DNA of 64,000 bases from Amanita rubescens (Eukaryota > Basidiomycota > Agaricomycetes > Agaricales > Amanitaceae), in assembly GCA_015039365.1 (NCBI GenBank), contig WION01000021.1, forward strand, positions 310,001 through 374,000, in the 5' to 3' direction. Below, piece by piece: positions 45,652 through 57,300 of this stretch. Position 1 is the stretch's first letter. Each line of letters begins with the position of its first letter. The position numbers were made by a program, and so were the translations under genes. The notes beneath the pieces were generated by a model. The model saw only the letters and a list, made by a program, of their open reading frames with translations, was not told the DNA's origin and ran no database searches.

Positions 45652-47024
45652 TTATGACAAAGGAGCGATAGCTCTCCCTTCAAATTGTAACCAGGCCGCG
45701 TCCAGAATGTTGTCCTCATCAGAAACAACCCTGCCTTCCTTCCCGTCCTTGACAACCTCATCGCGCCATTTCATAATATCCATGTACTGGTCGCCATCGA
45801 ATCCATCCGCTTCCTCGGGACCAATATTGCCGCCTCCTCTACCTCTGTTGCTCCCATTACTGCTTCCCCCGGCTTCTGTCCGACGACGTTTTCTACTATG
45901 GTCAGGACTACGCCACTTGTGGCTCTGGAGTGTTGTTTCAGTTGGAGTATTCCATGTCTTGAGCTCCAAGGCGAGGGTACCCTGGAGCTCCCTCTCGAGC
46001 TTTGAACAAAAAACGTATAGGCGTATCACCTGAACAGAGTCGGAGAGATTAAACTGTTGCTTGTGCGCGTAGATGCGAACGAGCTAAGAAAGTTTTGAGT
46101 TTTTGGCAGCTGATACATAACTATGAACATACCGAGTCGTCAGTTGTCCAGTATGAAGAGAAAATTTGCACGATGCCACAAGAGGCAATAGCCCCCATGA
46201 TGATAGATTGCTTGAGTAAAAGAGCTTTCCGCTGCGCCTGTGCAGTGGCAAGCACCATGATTAGCTGGTTCTTATTGCAGTCGTTCTCATCCTTCTTGAA
46301 TTCTCCAGCGAACCCAATGATTGAGAAGCCGTCTGTCGACCCGCCAGTGGACCAATACAGGTGTTCTGAAATCGTTCGGTCGCCTTGAAAGGAAAACCGA
46401 TCCTCTCCTATTTTATCAGCGATTATCACTGAAGGGATTGTCACCAAGGTATCGGATTGCGCATCTGGATTGCCAGCCGACGCCACAAGGCGATAGCTTT
46501 CTTCAGTTCTAATGGCAAGGTTATAGGAGATATGTGCGAGCCCGAGGGGAGAAAACGTACTTGAAGTCACAATGACGATCAAGCCTCGCACTAAAAGCTA
46601 ATTCGATAATGTCGTCAATACCACGACGCTGACTATGTTCTTTGGAGTGATTATCTGACATTTTGCGAACACGACTGAAAGCGAGGGCGAGAGTGGAAAG
46701 AACGGGTAGGATTCCATACTCGTCTCCTTCCACAGGGCGAAGTGTCGAGGCCCATGTACGCACGGCGAGCTGGAATTCGGGTTCGTTGTCTAAAACTGGT
46801 GTCCGAAAAGGACCCTACTTAGAAATTATGAGTGATAGATATGCGGGCAGGGGGATACTAACCTGAACCAGAATGCTGGGCACTTCTGCTAACTGATACA
46901 ACTTATCAAAGTGGTCTGTAACTTCTACCGGGGGGATCCTTTTCTCGACAACTTTCGCGCCATCCCTCCAGGCACGAAACAGAGAGGGTGACTTTGCAAC
47001 CCTTTGCAAAACGATGAAACCCAT
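45652..47024 (-). CDS. Uncharacterised protein, possible PD-(D/E)XK-like fold, 407 aa
   Basis: Exons: 47024-46863, 46814-46561, 46508-46133, 46083-45652 (1224 nt, in phase). The middle contains VIIADKIGEDRF, later GFAGEFKKDENDCNKNQL and AQAQRKALLLKQSI. An Asp, a later E-x-K and a following Gln-rich helix are the pattern of PD-(D/E)XK nuclease-like domains, but I cannot verify the fold. The C-terminal 100 residues are polar, with a basic stretch (SRKRRRTEAGG) that could act as nuclear localisation signal. No transposon hallmark. The plus-strand frame opposite (45302-46033) is a shadow. Confidence 0.6.
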
Positions 47025-47259
47025 CGAAATCGCTGAGCAATACGTGTCGACTCACTTCGATGGTGACGCACTACTGGGGCAGTCGGAGACCAAGGATGGG
47101 GTGCCAGGCATTGATTGGGCCGTAGCGTTAGGGTTCAAAGGAGATAAACGTTTACGGAAGCCGAGCAGGACATCCTAGAGATCTATCGTGCTTGCCTTTT
47201 TGTTAGGGGGCCTTGGAACTCTGTGACAGAATTATTCAGCTTCGGCATCATGTTGGCCT

Positions 47260-47283
47260 GTCGGCTTGTCGGCTTGTCGGTTG
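47260..47283. repeat. Short tandem repeat, 8-nt unit GTCGGCTT x3
   Basis: Three near-perfect head-to-tail copies in the gap between the uncharacterised gene and YPP1. The rest of 47025-47459 shows nothing else. Confidence 0.7.
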
Positions 47284-47459
47284 TTCAACAGTCAGTCGCG
47301 TACACATACAAACACATTTTGTCCGATATGGACAGTCATAGGGACCCCTTTCTTGATGTCAAAATCTAGACTGCTAGATGTTGATGAATACTGTGTGAAC
47401 GCCTCGTAAAATTGGTTATCCATTAGTCTATAGGTATTTTGGAGTACGATTATTGTGTT

Positions 47460-50400
47460 CTAAGCAACCCAACCAATGGCTGCGCTCATCTCTCTCACGC
47501 CCCGATGCTCTGATAGCTCCAGCGCGAACGCTAGACACTCGCGTTCCCGATCCTTGCGGCCTTGCAATCCGTAAGCTTTCGCGAGGAAATACCAGGCCTC
47601 CGGAACATCCCAAGCTGGGCCACGTGTCAGGTGAGAGAGAAGACCCGCAGCGAGGTCAACGTCCTCTTGCTTGACTTCAGTTTGTGATGAATTTCCGCCA
47701 TTCGATGCAATGTCAGGTGTCAGGTAAAGCCTGGCAAGATGAACGGTCGCAGAAACGTCCTCAGAGGAGATGAACAAGGCTTTTTGCAAGGCGTCGATGG
47801 CATGCTGGCGTTGGCCAAGAGCGATGTAATATAGTCCCAGCTGTTGCAACGTGAACGTCGTACCTGCTACCGCACGATTTCGATGTGCTTACCTGTACCC
47901 AAACAGCCGGATTACTTTCATCGCGCACCTCAGCTTCTTGTATCGCACCCTTGGCCTGTTCGATCTTTCCGAGCCGCCTAAAAGTGGCTGCAGACATGAG
48001 CCAGACATTGCTTAGCATTTTGTTCTCTCTCGCAACGCGTGCATCTATCTTCGTCTGTCCAACAGGAGGCACTGGTGGTGGCGGGGGCGGAGGAGATGCC
48101 GCCGGTGTACCATCCTGTGAATGAATGATTGAGCTCACTCGGCGGCGTGAATGTATTGAAGACGCCTGATATGATGTTGGGTGAAGTACGGCATGGAGGT
48201 CTAGGCCGACGTTAGACATCACGACAGAATCCATTGGACAAGAAATCACCTGGGGTGGAATTCGTCCTTCTTAGACTTCCATGTCGTGCAACTCCGTGTC
48301 CGATCTTCCTTGAGATTGTCGTGATCCTCTCTTGTCCTTTGTGTACACCCGTTTTAAGCATTTTCTGAACTTTTTCTTTCTTCGATTTTGAACCGTCGCC
48401 TCTTTCCATGGATGAGGATCTCTTTTGACGAGATCCACCTTTCTTGTCGGACGAATCCCGGCGTTTCTCCTTCTCCTTCTCTTTTTCTTTCTCCTTTTCT
48501 CCTACTTCTTCTATTGGCGGTGGAGGAGAGATAGTTATTGGTATCGCAGGGCTTGATGTAGCCTGGTCTCCATCGACGTTTACCACATTGTCAGCATCCT
48601 CCGATACTCGTATAATTGTTGTTGCATATGACGCAGCTCCAATGCTCAGATCGAGGGATGGTCTGCCAACCATTGCAGGTTCTTGTGTCCCTAGATCGGC
48701 GGAGAGCCCTCCCGTAATTGGAGGAGGTGGGGCTGAACAGGAAATAATTAAATCGAGGTCAAATCAGTCTTTGGATACTTACTGTCACCAATGGTGGCCT
48801 TCTTTGCGGATATCCAGCGGAACACCTCGACCCACTTCTGTTCCGCAGCTTCCGCTCCATCGACAGCTTCCGCGAGATAAACTTGCGTAAGCCTAAGCTG
48901 CAGAGAATTTTCAACGATCTCGAAAGACAATGGCCAACACTGATCCACGATGGAGCCGAGTAAATCTGAGCTAGGAGGCATCTGTTGAGAGTTTCGCTCC
49001 AATACGTAAACTTCGTCCCTGTACGGCTGAGTAGGAGTCACCGTCAGGTCATCTGGCCTTGCAGTTGATGCTGCAAATGAGTCTGCCTCGCCTAGGTTGG
49101 TACGGTAGCTTTGCTCCCACACCGGTATACCCAAATGATGATTTCGATCTGATTCGGGATTGACATCGACCGACTCAGGTACCTCTATATCATCGAGTGC
49201 TGCCCCTCGCTCTAGGATCTCTGCCGCAGCTTTCCATTGCTCGGTAGCAGTGAGAAGAATGCCTAGAAGGTGCCAGTATCTCACTTCGCTCGAGTTATCT
49301 TCCACGGCTTGTCCTGCGTAAACAGTCGCTTGTTCCAAATCCTGTAGCGCGCCTGCCCGAGCTAGCGAAAGGGCAAGGTAAAAGTATCCTAGGGCCGTAG
49401 GATATGCCTCGACTGACGAACGAAAGAGGTTGTAAGACTTCTCCAATCTCTGTGACCGAGTAAAGGAATCTTGCTCTAAAAATGCGGAGACGAATTAGAT
49501 GAGGCTTGGGCGACTTAGACGGTACGCTTGCCTTTCAATGCCATAACAGTATTCCATATACCTTCAGTCATGTCAACGTGCGCCATCAGCCTTTTGTCAT
49601 CATTATCCAAGCGCGTTCGGACCTTCTCGACTAATTCCCCTGCGTCTCGCGCGTCCTTCATTCCTTCCGTACCAGGGTTAGAGACAGCCACCTTGCATAG
49701 CATGCGTACGCCAAAGACAAGCAACTCGACCCAATTTTCGTTTGTATCCGTTTCTTCGCACATTTGAGCGCCTTGCGTCTGCCATGCTTTCCCGACGACT
49801 TGAGCATAAACTTTAAGGGTACGCTTTCCCAGTGATGCGTCCCCCGACAGGAATAGAAGGCGAGTCATATGCCTCAGTACCCGAGGTGAATTGAACGTCA
49901 GGCGCGTCGCCCACCACATAATCTAAAAGTCGACGTTAGCATCTGGAACTGAGTCAATGAGAAGGTGGCTTACATCAATAAACCAGTTGGCATGTTCTCC
50001 AATAGCTCCCGCCGATTCCCATATCGCTGTGCACAGGTCTACGAAGTCTTCAACCTTGTTATTATGCTTGCCTGCGCGAGGAAATTTTGTAGTGATGTTC
50101 AAGATACTACGATAAGTGTTGATAACCGAACGTGCTTCTTCCAGCCAGGCGGGCACCTTCTTTGCCCGAGACGATACAGGGGTCACTGGCATGGACGAAT
50201 GAAGAGATCGACCGTGTTTTATTGCTAATGCTCGAAGATAGATCACAGATATCGTTGATCGATGAGCTGTGCGAAAGTCTGATGGCCAGTTGATGCTGCA
50301 TCTCGAATAGTGTTTGAGCCACGTCCATAGACTTTCCTCCGGTTCAGCATTTTCCGCATCTTCGAGGAGAACATTGTTAGTCCGCGCACATATGACGATG

Positions 50401-51393
50401 GCCCGCCACACGAGGCGGTCTACCCAACGCCACAGCTCCCGGAATCTCAGGAATGGCGTTAGCTCCGATTTCGTGCCAGATGCTTGCGAGGGTGGAACAA
50501 GTGGACTGAACGAAAACTCGGTGGCAGCGACGCTGATCAAGGGTAATGCTGCACGATAAGCCGATAATGCCTTCTTAGGATCCAAAGGATACAGTTTCTC
50601 GTAGGACATGCCTGTACTTAGTCTTTAGAAAATGGATATATACGTCGGGTGGAGACGGAGGTGAATGCTGACCTTGTAGACATACGCTGCGCAATGCCTC
50701 GACCATAGCCCAACTTCTCCCATCTTTGATCTCGGTCCACAAAGAATCCATCATTGTAGCATACATCGAGCCCCCAGTAGACGAGATCGACGTTCGAGCG
50801 GATGAGGCTGGAACGGTAAGTGCTGTTGAGGGTGCCAATGAATTTGATCTCGACTCTTTCGTAGGTATGTAATCAGAAACGTTGCTTATGTCGTGTACTT
50901 GTGGTATATGCGACAAGCATTCGCTTGGATTCCCAAGAGCATATGCATAATACGCCAGAGCGGAATTTTGTGACTGGATGCGACTTGAATGTTTTATGAG
51001 AGGATTATGCTGAGAATTCGAGGAACGTACATTAGAATTGTGAGTATGAAGCTTCTTCAAATCCTCATAACAACCCTTGGCCTCCTCAACGTGTTCATGC
51101 GGCAACATGGACTCATCTCCTACAAGCAACGGGAAATCCACATCTGAACTGGTGTTGTTATCTTCATCGTCCATTGAGCGAGTGGCAAGTAACAAGGCCA
51201 AGGTCCGCGTCTGCGATGCCATTTCTGCGACATCTCTGAACCCGACGCAGTGCTTGTTGAACTTGCGGAGTAGCTCAGGCCAGCTGAGATTAGCGCCTGT
51301 TGGTGCTTTCGCTGGGTATTTCGCAGTCCATTGACCAGCTGTGAGAGTTGCCCTGAGCTGAGTCCAGTAGTGGACTTCCTTGTAGTTCGACAT
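47460..51393 (-). CDS. YPP1: Cargo-transport protein YPP1/TTC7 homologue, 1204 aa
   Basis: Scaffold of the plasma-membrane PI4-kinase (Stt4/PI4KIIIa) complex. Exons: 51393-50673, 50611-49974, 49922-49532, 49475-48783, 48732-48250, 48200-47893, 47840-47460 (3615 nt, in phase). TPR-like helices dominate: YFYLALSLARAGALQDLEQA, WHLLGILLTATEQWKAAAEI, LMSAATFRRLGKIEQAKGAI, LGLYYIALGQRQHAIDAL, AWYFLAKAYGLQGRKDRE. A disordered basic insert (KEKEKEKEKEKRR, then RQKRSSSMERGDGSKSKKEK) sits between the TPR halves and may be a phosphoregulated or membrane-contact segment. The intron at 49531 has a GC donor. Identification rests on overall TPR arrangement and the N-terminal Asn-Tyr-Lys YWTQLR start. Confidence 0.85.
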
Positions 51394-51616
51394 GACGCGA
51401 CGTAAATAAACTGGTGATCACACAATTTCCTATTTAGTACTAGCTGGCCAGCAAAAAATGTTGAACGTTGATATTCTATGACCCAACCACTAGAAAATGT
51501 TGCAAAAGAAGCGTTATCTATCCCTCATTTCTAGCGTTTTAACTTAGTTGAAGAAAGTAGACAAGTCTGCCGCAATGTGTGACGGAAGTGTGACACGGTC
51601 AACTATCTAATCTACT

Positions 51617-53640
51617 ATGACAGAACCAATCACTGCCTTCTCATCGTCCAGCGAAGACGCTATCACGCGGACGATTGATGTCAATCCAGACACAGCTGCA
51701 GACAAGCTATCCGTGGAGGACTTTAACGACTACTACGAGATTGAAGAAACAGCAGCAGAGATTTTGAAAAATGATTACAAACGGGTATGGTTTCAATGCC
51801 TATCAATCAAAGCACATGTTGATCTATTTCACGGCAGATAGCTCTACAATTCCCGGATGAACTGCTCCACGATTCTGTCCCCATTTACCAGCGACTCAAA
51901 GGCCGGATTGGTACCGGAAGAGAGCTATACGTTCTTGCGGACACATCTTATGGCAGGCATGCGAACACGTTTAACAGGTTTTATCGGGTACCCTGACCAT
52001 CCGTTTTGGAAATATAAGCTGTTGCGTGGACGAAGTTGCCTCACAGCACGTTGACGCGGACGCTATGATTCACTATGGATATGCATGCATGAGTCAGTGC
52101 GTATCACATCCGCTTTATCTTACATGAAATGTCTGATGCCATTCAGGACTTCGCGCTTACCAGTTGTCTACGTTTTTGGCAAGAAAAAGATCGACATTAA
52201 TCATTGCGCGGAAACGCTCGTGGATGCGCTGAATTCTCAGGTGCCATGCGATGAGCAGCGCACTGATAGCCCAATACTATTGCAGCACGATGTTGCATTC
52301 ACCCACCTCGCAGGTGCGTGTAATCCAATCTAAGAAGAACAAATGTCACTGAAACCGAGAAAGACGATCTTGTTCATAAGTTGAAGGAGCTACTAAGCCC
52401 TCTAGGTCACACTATGCACTATACGAAGCCACCCACTCGATCGATTCCAGCAACAGAGGACTCTTCTGAATCTCATGTTCAATTCCCGACGATTTTTTAT
52501 ATCGGACAAGAGAGTCTCGGTCTTACGAATCTCATAATAACCAACGCAGCTAGCAATGTAAGAAAGTCCAAATCTAAATTCTTGATATTTCTCAACAACG
52601 CTAGATTATATCCTATGATCCGGCGACATCCAACACTCGATTCGAGTCCTCCAAGACAAACAAGTTACTTATGCGGCGCTATGTTGCAGTCCAGAAGGCT
52701 CGAGATGCTGACGTATTTGGAATACTGGTCGGGACCTTGGGAGTGGGTGAGCCTTTTTAACGTTTGCGATAAAGATTTCGGTTGATCAGATTGCATTCAG
52801 CGTCGTATCTCCCAATGATAAAACATCTACGGACTCTGCTGGCCAAGAGCCGCAAAAAAAGTTATACAATATGCGTAGGCAGACTCAACCCGGCAAAACT
52901 GGCTAATTTCCTGGAGATCGAGTGTTTTGTCCTCGTAGCCTGTCCAGAAAATAGCCTCATCGAGGCAAAAGTCGGTTCCCTTTAGCCGAGCTTGATTTGA
53001 GCGCTCAAACATATTTACTAGGATTTCTTGCGACCCATTGTCACCCCTTTTGAGCTGAAAGCCGCTTTACAGGCTCAACAGACCTGGACAGGGAGATACG
53101 TACTGGACTTTGGTCAGCTGTTGGCCGAGCGCGATGATGAGAAACCTGTCGCAGGTTCGTACTTGGCGATAATTGTCATGAAATTGTAGTGATCATAGTA
53201 CGTTTAGACGAAGACGAAGAGAATGGCGTAGAAGAAGATATAGATAAACCCATGTTCTCACTGATAACGGGGAAATACAGACACGCGAAACGATACGGAG
53301 GTATGTCATCCGATTTCTTAAACGCTTCCTCTACATTGACGCGACAACCAAGATAAAATCGAGAGTAGGATAACAGAAGGAGAAGATAGCTCGGCAGTAA
53401 TACTTCGTAATCAGGAAGGACGAATCACCAGATTAGAGGATAGCGCGGCAGGTAAGCTACGTGACCTTGCGAACCTTTTTGAGGGTGCTAATGCAACCAA
53501 TCCCCTTAGCCCAATTTCTTCATAGTAGAACATATCGTGGCCTTGATCCCCGGGTAGGTCAAGATGCGCCCGGTGTGCTCGAACAAGGTAGAAGCGGGCT
53601 GGCCAGAGGTTATGAAGACGTTCGGACATTAAAATCGTAA
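51617..53640 (+). CDS. DPH2: Diphthamide biosynthesis protein 2, 497 aa
   Basis: Subunit of the Dph1-Dph2 radical-SAM iron-sulfur complex that makes the first diphthamide intermediate on eEF2. Exons: 51617-51784, 51838-51956, 52019-52096, 52147-52313, 52364-52557, 52605-52746, 52801-52970, 53022-53154, 53208-53300, 53353-53451, 53510-53640 (1494 nt, in phase). Motifs: [29 protein letters not shown] (cluster-region cysteines, spanning an intron), [20 protein letters not shown], and the C-terminal [16 protein letters not shown] then GLARGYEDV. The second intron has a GC donor, required to make SCCVDEVA. The fifth exon begins at 52364 because using nearer AGs breaks the frame. Length is close to yeast Dph2 (534 aa). 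Confidence 0.94.
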
Positions 53641-54348
53641 ATTTGTTTCGTATTTGAATTCAATCCGCGGCGCCGGGATCAGTTCGATACATCTCCGTTG
53701 TAAAGCCGTGATTCGCGTGATATTAATAGGCGCGATAGCCATGACACGTGCCGTCAATCACAGCACCCACTTCAAGTTCTTGCAAGGTTGACAAGCATCT
53801 AGCTGTTCTGTAACTTTGAATGATCAACCACAAACTACATGACAGATGCTGTCGTTGACGCGTGGCCGAAAATAGACCCGGCAACCATTGTTCTAACGTT
53901 CTAATGGGGTCCGCGACTCCGCGCAGCAGATCATCAGTTGAGACCGGGGTCCCTCACCTTACTAGTCACTTGCGGCGTCCCTCGCTCACGGACCAACGTT
54001 CACTGCCAACTCTCAAGTCAAATCCCGCCCCACTCATATTTTGCCCCCACAACTCTTCAGCCAAACAAGGCATTAGCATCTATTCTCTCGCCCGTTCCCC
54101 CGATCGATCATCGATTATCGCTCGAGCCGGCTGCCTGTATCCATTGTTTCACGGTTGATTTCCTCGCGCGCCATCGGTTAACGCACACGGTGACAGTTTG
54201 GGCTTCGCACACCATCTGTTGCCTCCGATCACATTCATCCCAAATACTACGGTTACCTTGTCCGCTCCAAGTCTGCTGAGCCCTGAGCTTCGTGCTATCC
54301 TGCTATCAAATAGGCCTACGGTATCGTTTTGTACTGGCATAAACAGGG
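53641..54348. other. Intergenic, CpG-rich promoter region of the second GTPase
   Basis: About 700 bp with abundant CpG and repeated CGATC-type words near 54098-54125. No reading frame supported. It contrasts sharply with the CpG-poor segment that begins inside the next gene. Confidence 0.45.
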
Positions 54349-57300
54349 ATGTCAGACAGTGAAGTTGAATTCCCACCAAGTATGTCAAAATTTGCGCCTT
54401 GGCATTGTTGAACTTTTTCACTGACGTTATCAAATACGTTATACAGACGAGGAACAGGTTGCATTGCTCAGGGAGCGATACAGGTGTCCTCACTTCCGTA
54501 TCCTTGTCATTGGAAGGGCCAATGCAGGCAAAACGACTATTCTTGAGAAGGTTTGTCGTGTGGCAAGGGGAACAATCCCCATCATATATGACAAGGAGGG
54601 TTAGTCAAACCAGATTTCTCGCACTGTTTAATATTGAGCATCTATCAGGCAAACCACTGCAACCTACTTTGACACATTTAATACCATCAATTGAAGTGAG
54701 TTGAATGGTGCATATTGGCATATAAGTGTGCTTGTTCACATCTCACAATGTTAGAGAGGCATACATGATATTGAGCACCAGATTACATACAAAGGCAGCA
54801 ACTTCATCTTTCATGACTCTCAGGGCTTTGAATCTGGTGCAACTGATGAGTTGAATGTTGCTTGGGGATTCATTGACAAGAAATCTGCTGAATCAGAGCT
54901 GAGAAACCAGTTGCATGCAATCTGGTATCTTGGGTTATTATTATTATCTTTTATAACCAGCTCACCAAATATCTCATAGGTACTGTATCCCCATGGACAG
55001 TCCTCGTCCACTTCTGCATACAGAACTCCAGTTCTTTCAAAAAGGAACAGGAAAAGGTTAGTGTTGAAGCTATTTTCTAGTGTATTGATATTTGGTTGGC
55101 ATTGCAAGTTACTGCTTCACCTTTTTTACTGCTCTGCTGTGCATTAATCACACATACATATTAACCAAATACTGACATCTTCACAGTTCCTTTGGTGGTA
55201 GTATTTACCAAATTTGATGGTCAAATAGTCAATGAGTATGTCAACATGAAGGATGCAGAGAATTATGAAGATAAGTGGGACTTAGCAAGGGTGAAAGCTG
55301 ATGACAGTTTTCAGAGGATTTATCTTCCCAAAGTCTTGGATACTGAATATCCTCCCAAAGCATTTGTGCGATTGGCAGGTGAAAATTGTTAACCTTTCTT
55401 GCTTAAACAAACTTAGACATGATGATTTTTCACAGATATGGATTTGGATGAGAATGACTGTCCTGAATTGACTGAGCAGACTGCTGGTGCACTTGATGAT
55501 GACATCATTCAACAGCTGTTCATCTCAACACAGATGAATAACCTTGATCTTTGTGTCAAAACTGCCCTTCAGTGAGGACTGTACTTCTATATAATGCTGC
55601 TGCAAATGCTGACTGTTCTTAGACATACCCTGTCTTCTGCATGTCGATATGACACATGGATAAAGCAGACTCCTAGAATTCTCAACAAGTTTCCACATTA
55701 CTGGGTACAATGATATTTTCTAAAAGTTTTGACATGGATGTGGAAAACTAAACCGAGGATGCAATAGATTGACAGAGAAGTATGTCTCTTTCATATTAGA
55801 AGGGAACTAAAAATGATAAATGTAATAGGATGTGAGCACACAAACATACTTTGATGCTCAAGTTCTTTAACCATTGCCCTGATGAGCAGGCTGTAAGTAA
55901 CACATAATACATTGATTATTTTGCTGAGCCATGGTCCTATTTTAACAGCAAGATGAAATAAATGTGAGCAACATAAACATTCTGTGGTACATGCATTAAT
56001 ATCTTGCATATGTATTAGTGGGTAAATGATGTCAAAGTGGTTGCAACTTCACTAGATCTGATTTTGTAACCAACAGTTTGTGCGTGATGCATCATTTTAC
56101 TGCTGGGTTATCTGATCCTAGTCTTACTTAACAGGAAGTAAGTGACATTAATCACATTCCTGACAGCATCCTCATCATATTTATTATATGGCCAATAGGA
56201 GGCGAGTAGTGCTTCCCTATGGGTAAATTCAAACTCATCTTTTGAACCATACATATATACAGGCAGTGAGTAGTACTGCACTATTTTATGCCCCACAGTT
56301 TCACTTCATCTGAAACTAGAAAGTGAGTAACACACATTTCCACCAGCCTCATCACCTATCATATGGCCAACAGCAAGTCTGTAACCTAGTGCTTTGTTCC
56401 ATTAGAAGAGCTCATTAAATGTTGCCCATGATGAACAGGATGTGGGTGACATTCAAGTTGTCATTCTTTCTGTCTGTACATCTAATTCTATGATAATAGG
56501 CAGTAAGTGGCATAACCCATCACTTGTCCTTGATGACCATATTACATGTCATCCCATGAATAGGATGTTAGTGGTATTTATTTTGTCCCAGTTAGAGATC
56601 TTATGGTCAAAAGGATGTAAGTAGCACTGCACTTCTTGCATCAGAAAGACTTGGTCATGGATTATTGCATGACTTGCAGGAAGTGAGTAACATGTTATAT
56701 TGTCAATTCATCTGCAGGAAGCTGATTTGCTCCCAATTTCCTGTAGAGAGTAGGCAGTTCTACAAAATCTTTTTCTAGAGTATTTGATACTAACATCACC
56801 TACAGGATGTGAGTAGCACTCTTGCATAAAGTAAAGTTTGATCACACCCACCCATGACCAATGGCAGTTTGTGAGAATTCTGCAATTTTGTTCTAGGTAT
56901 TCTGATCACCCCTCTTCCTGTGTCTCCAGTTTGTTAGTCCCATAGTATTATTCCCTGACAGTCTCAGCAAGTTAACACTTTATTTCAAATAGGCAGTGAG
57001 TGGAGCTACATCATATATTCCCATGCACCAGATATTAAATGCCATTGTAGGAAGTGAGTAATATGCACATTGCATATCATCAAGATCTAACCTATTGTCA
57101 ACAGGGGGTGAGGGATTTCTTGTTTTGTTTGCTAACCAATGCTAATTTATTGTGGTCAACACTGAACAGACAGTGAGTGACACTCCTTCTCCTCCAATAT
57201 ACATAATCTGATTGCATATGACACATGATCGACAGCATGTGAGTGACAACAGTGGCTTGTCTGTTGCAAATGAATTGATATCATATCCTATTCACAGTGG

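Noticed and set aside
45302..46033. 243-residue plus-strand open frame
   Set aside because: Lies opposite the last exon of the minus-strand gene at 45652-47024, which has consistent splice structure; low-complexity composition.
48460..48510. Lys-Glu repeat as a possible transposon or expansion
   Set aside because: It is an in-frame low-complexity insert (KEKEKE) inside YPP1, typical of disordered linkers.
52314..52363. Frame break in DPH2 after DVAFTHLA
   Set aside because: Resolved by a 50-nt intron with donor GTGCGT at 52314 and acceptor AAAG at 52363; the gene is intact.
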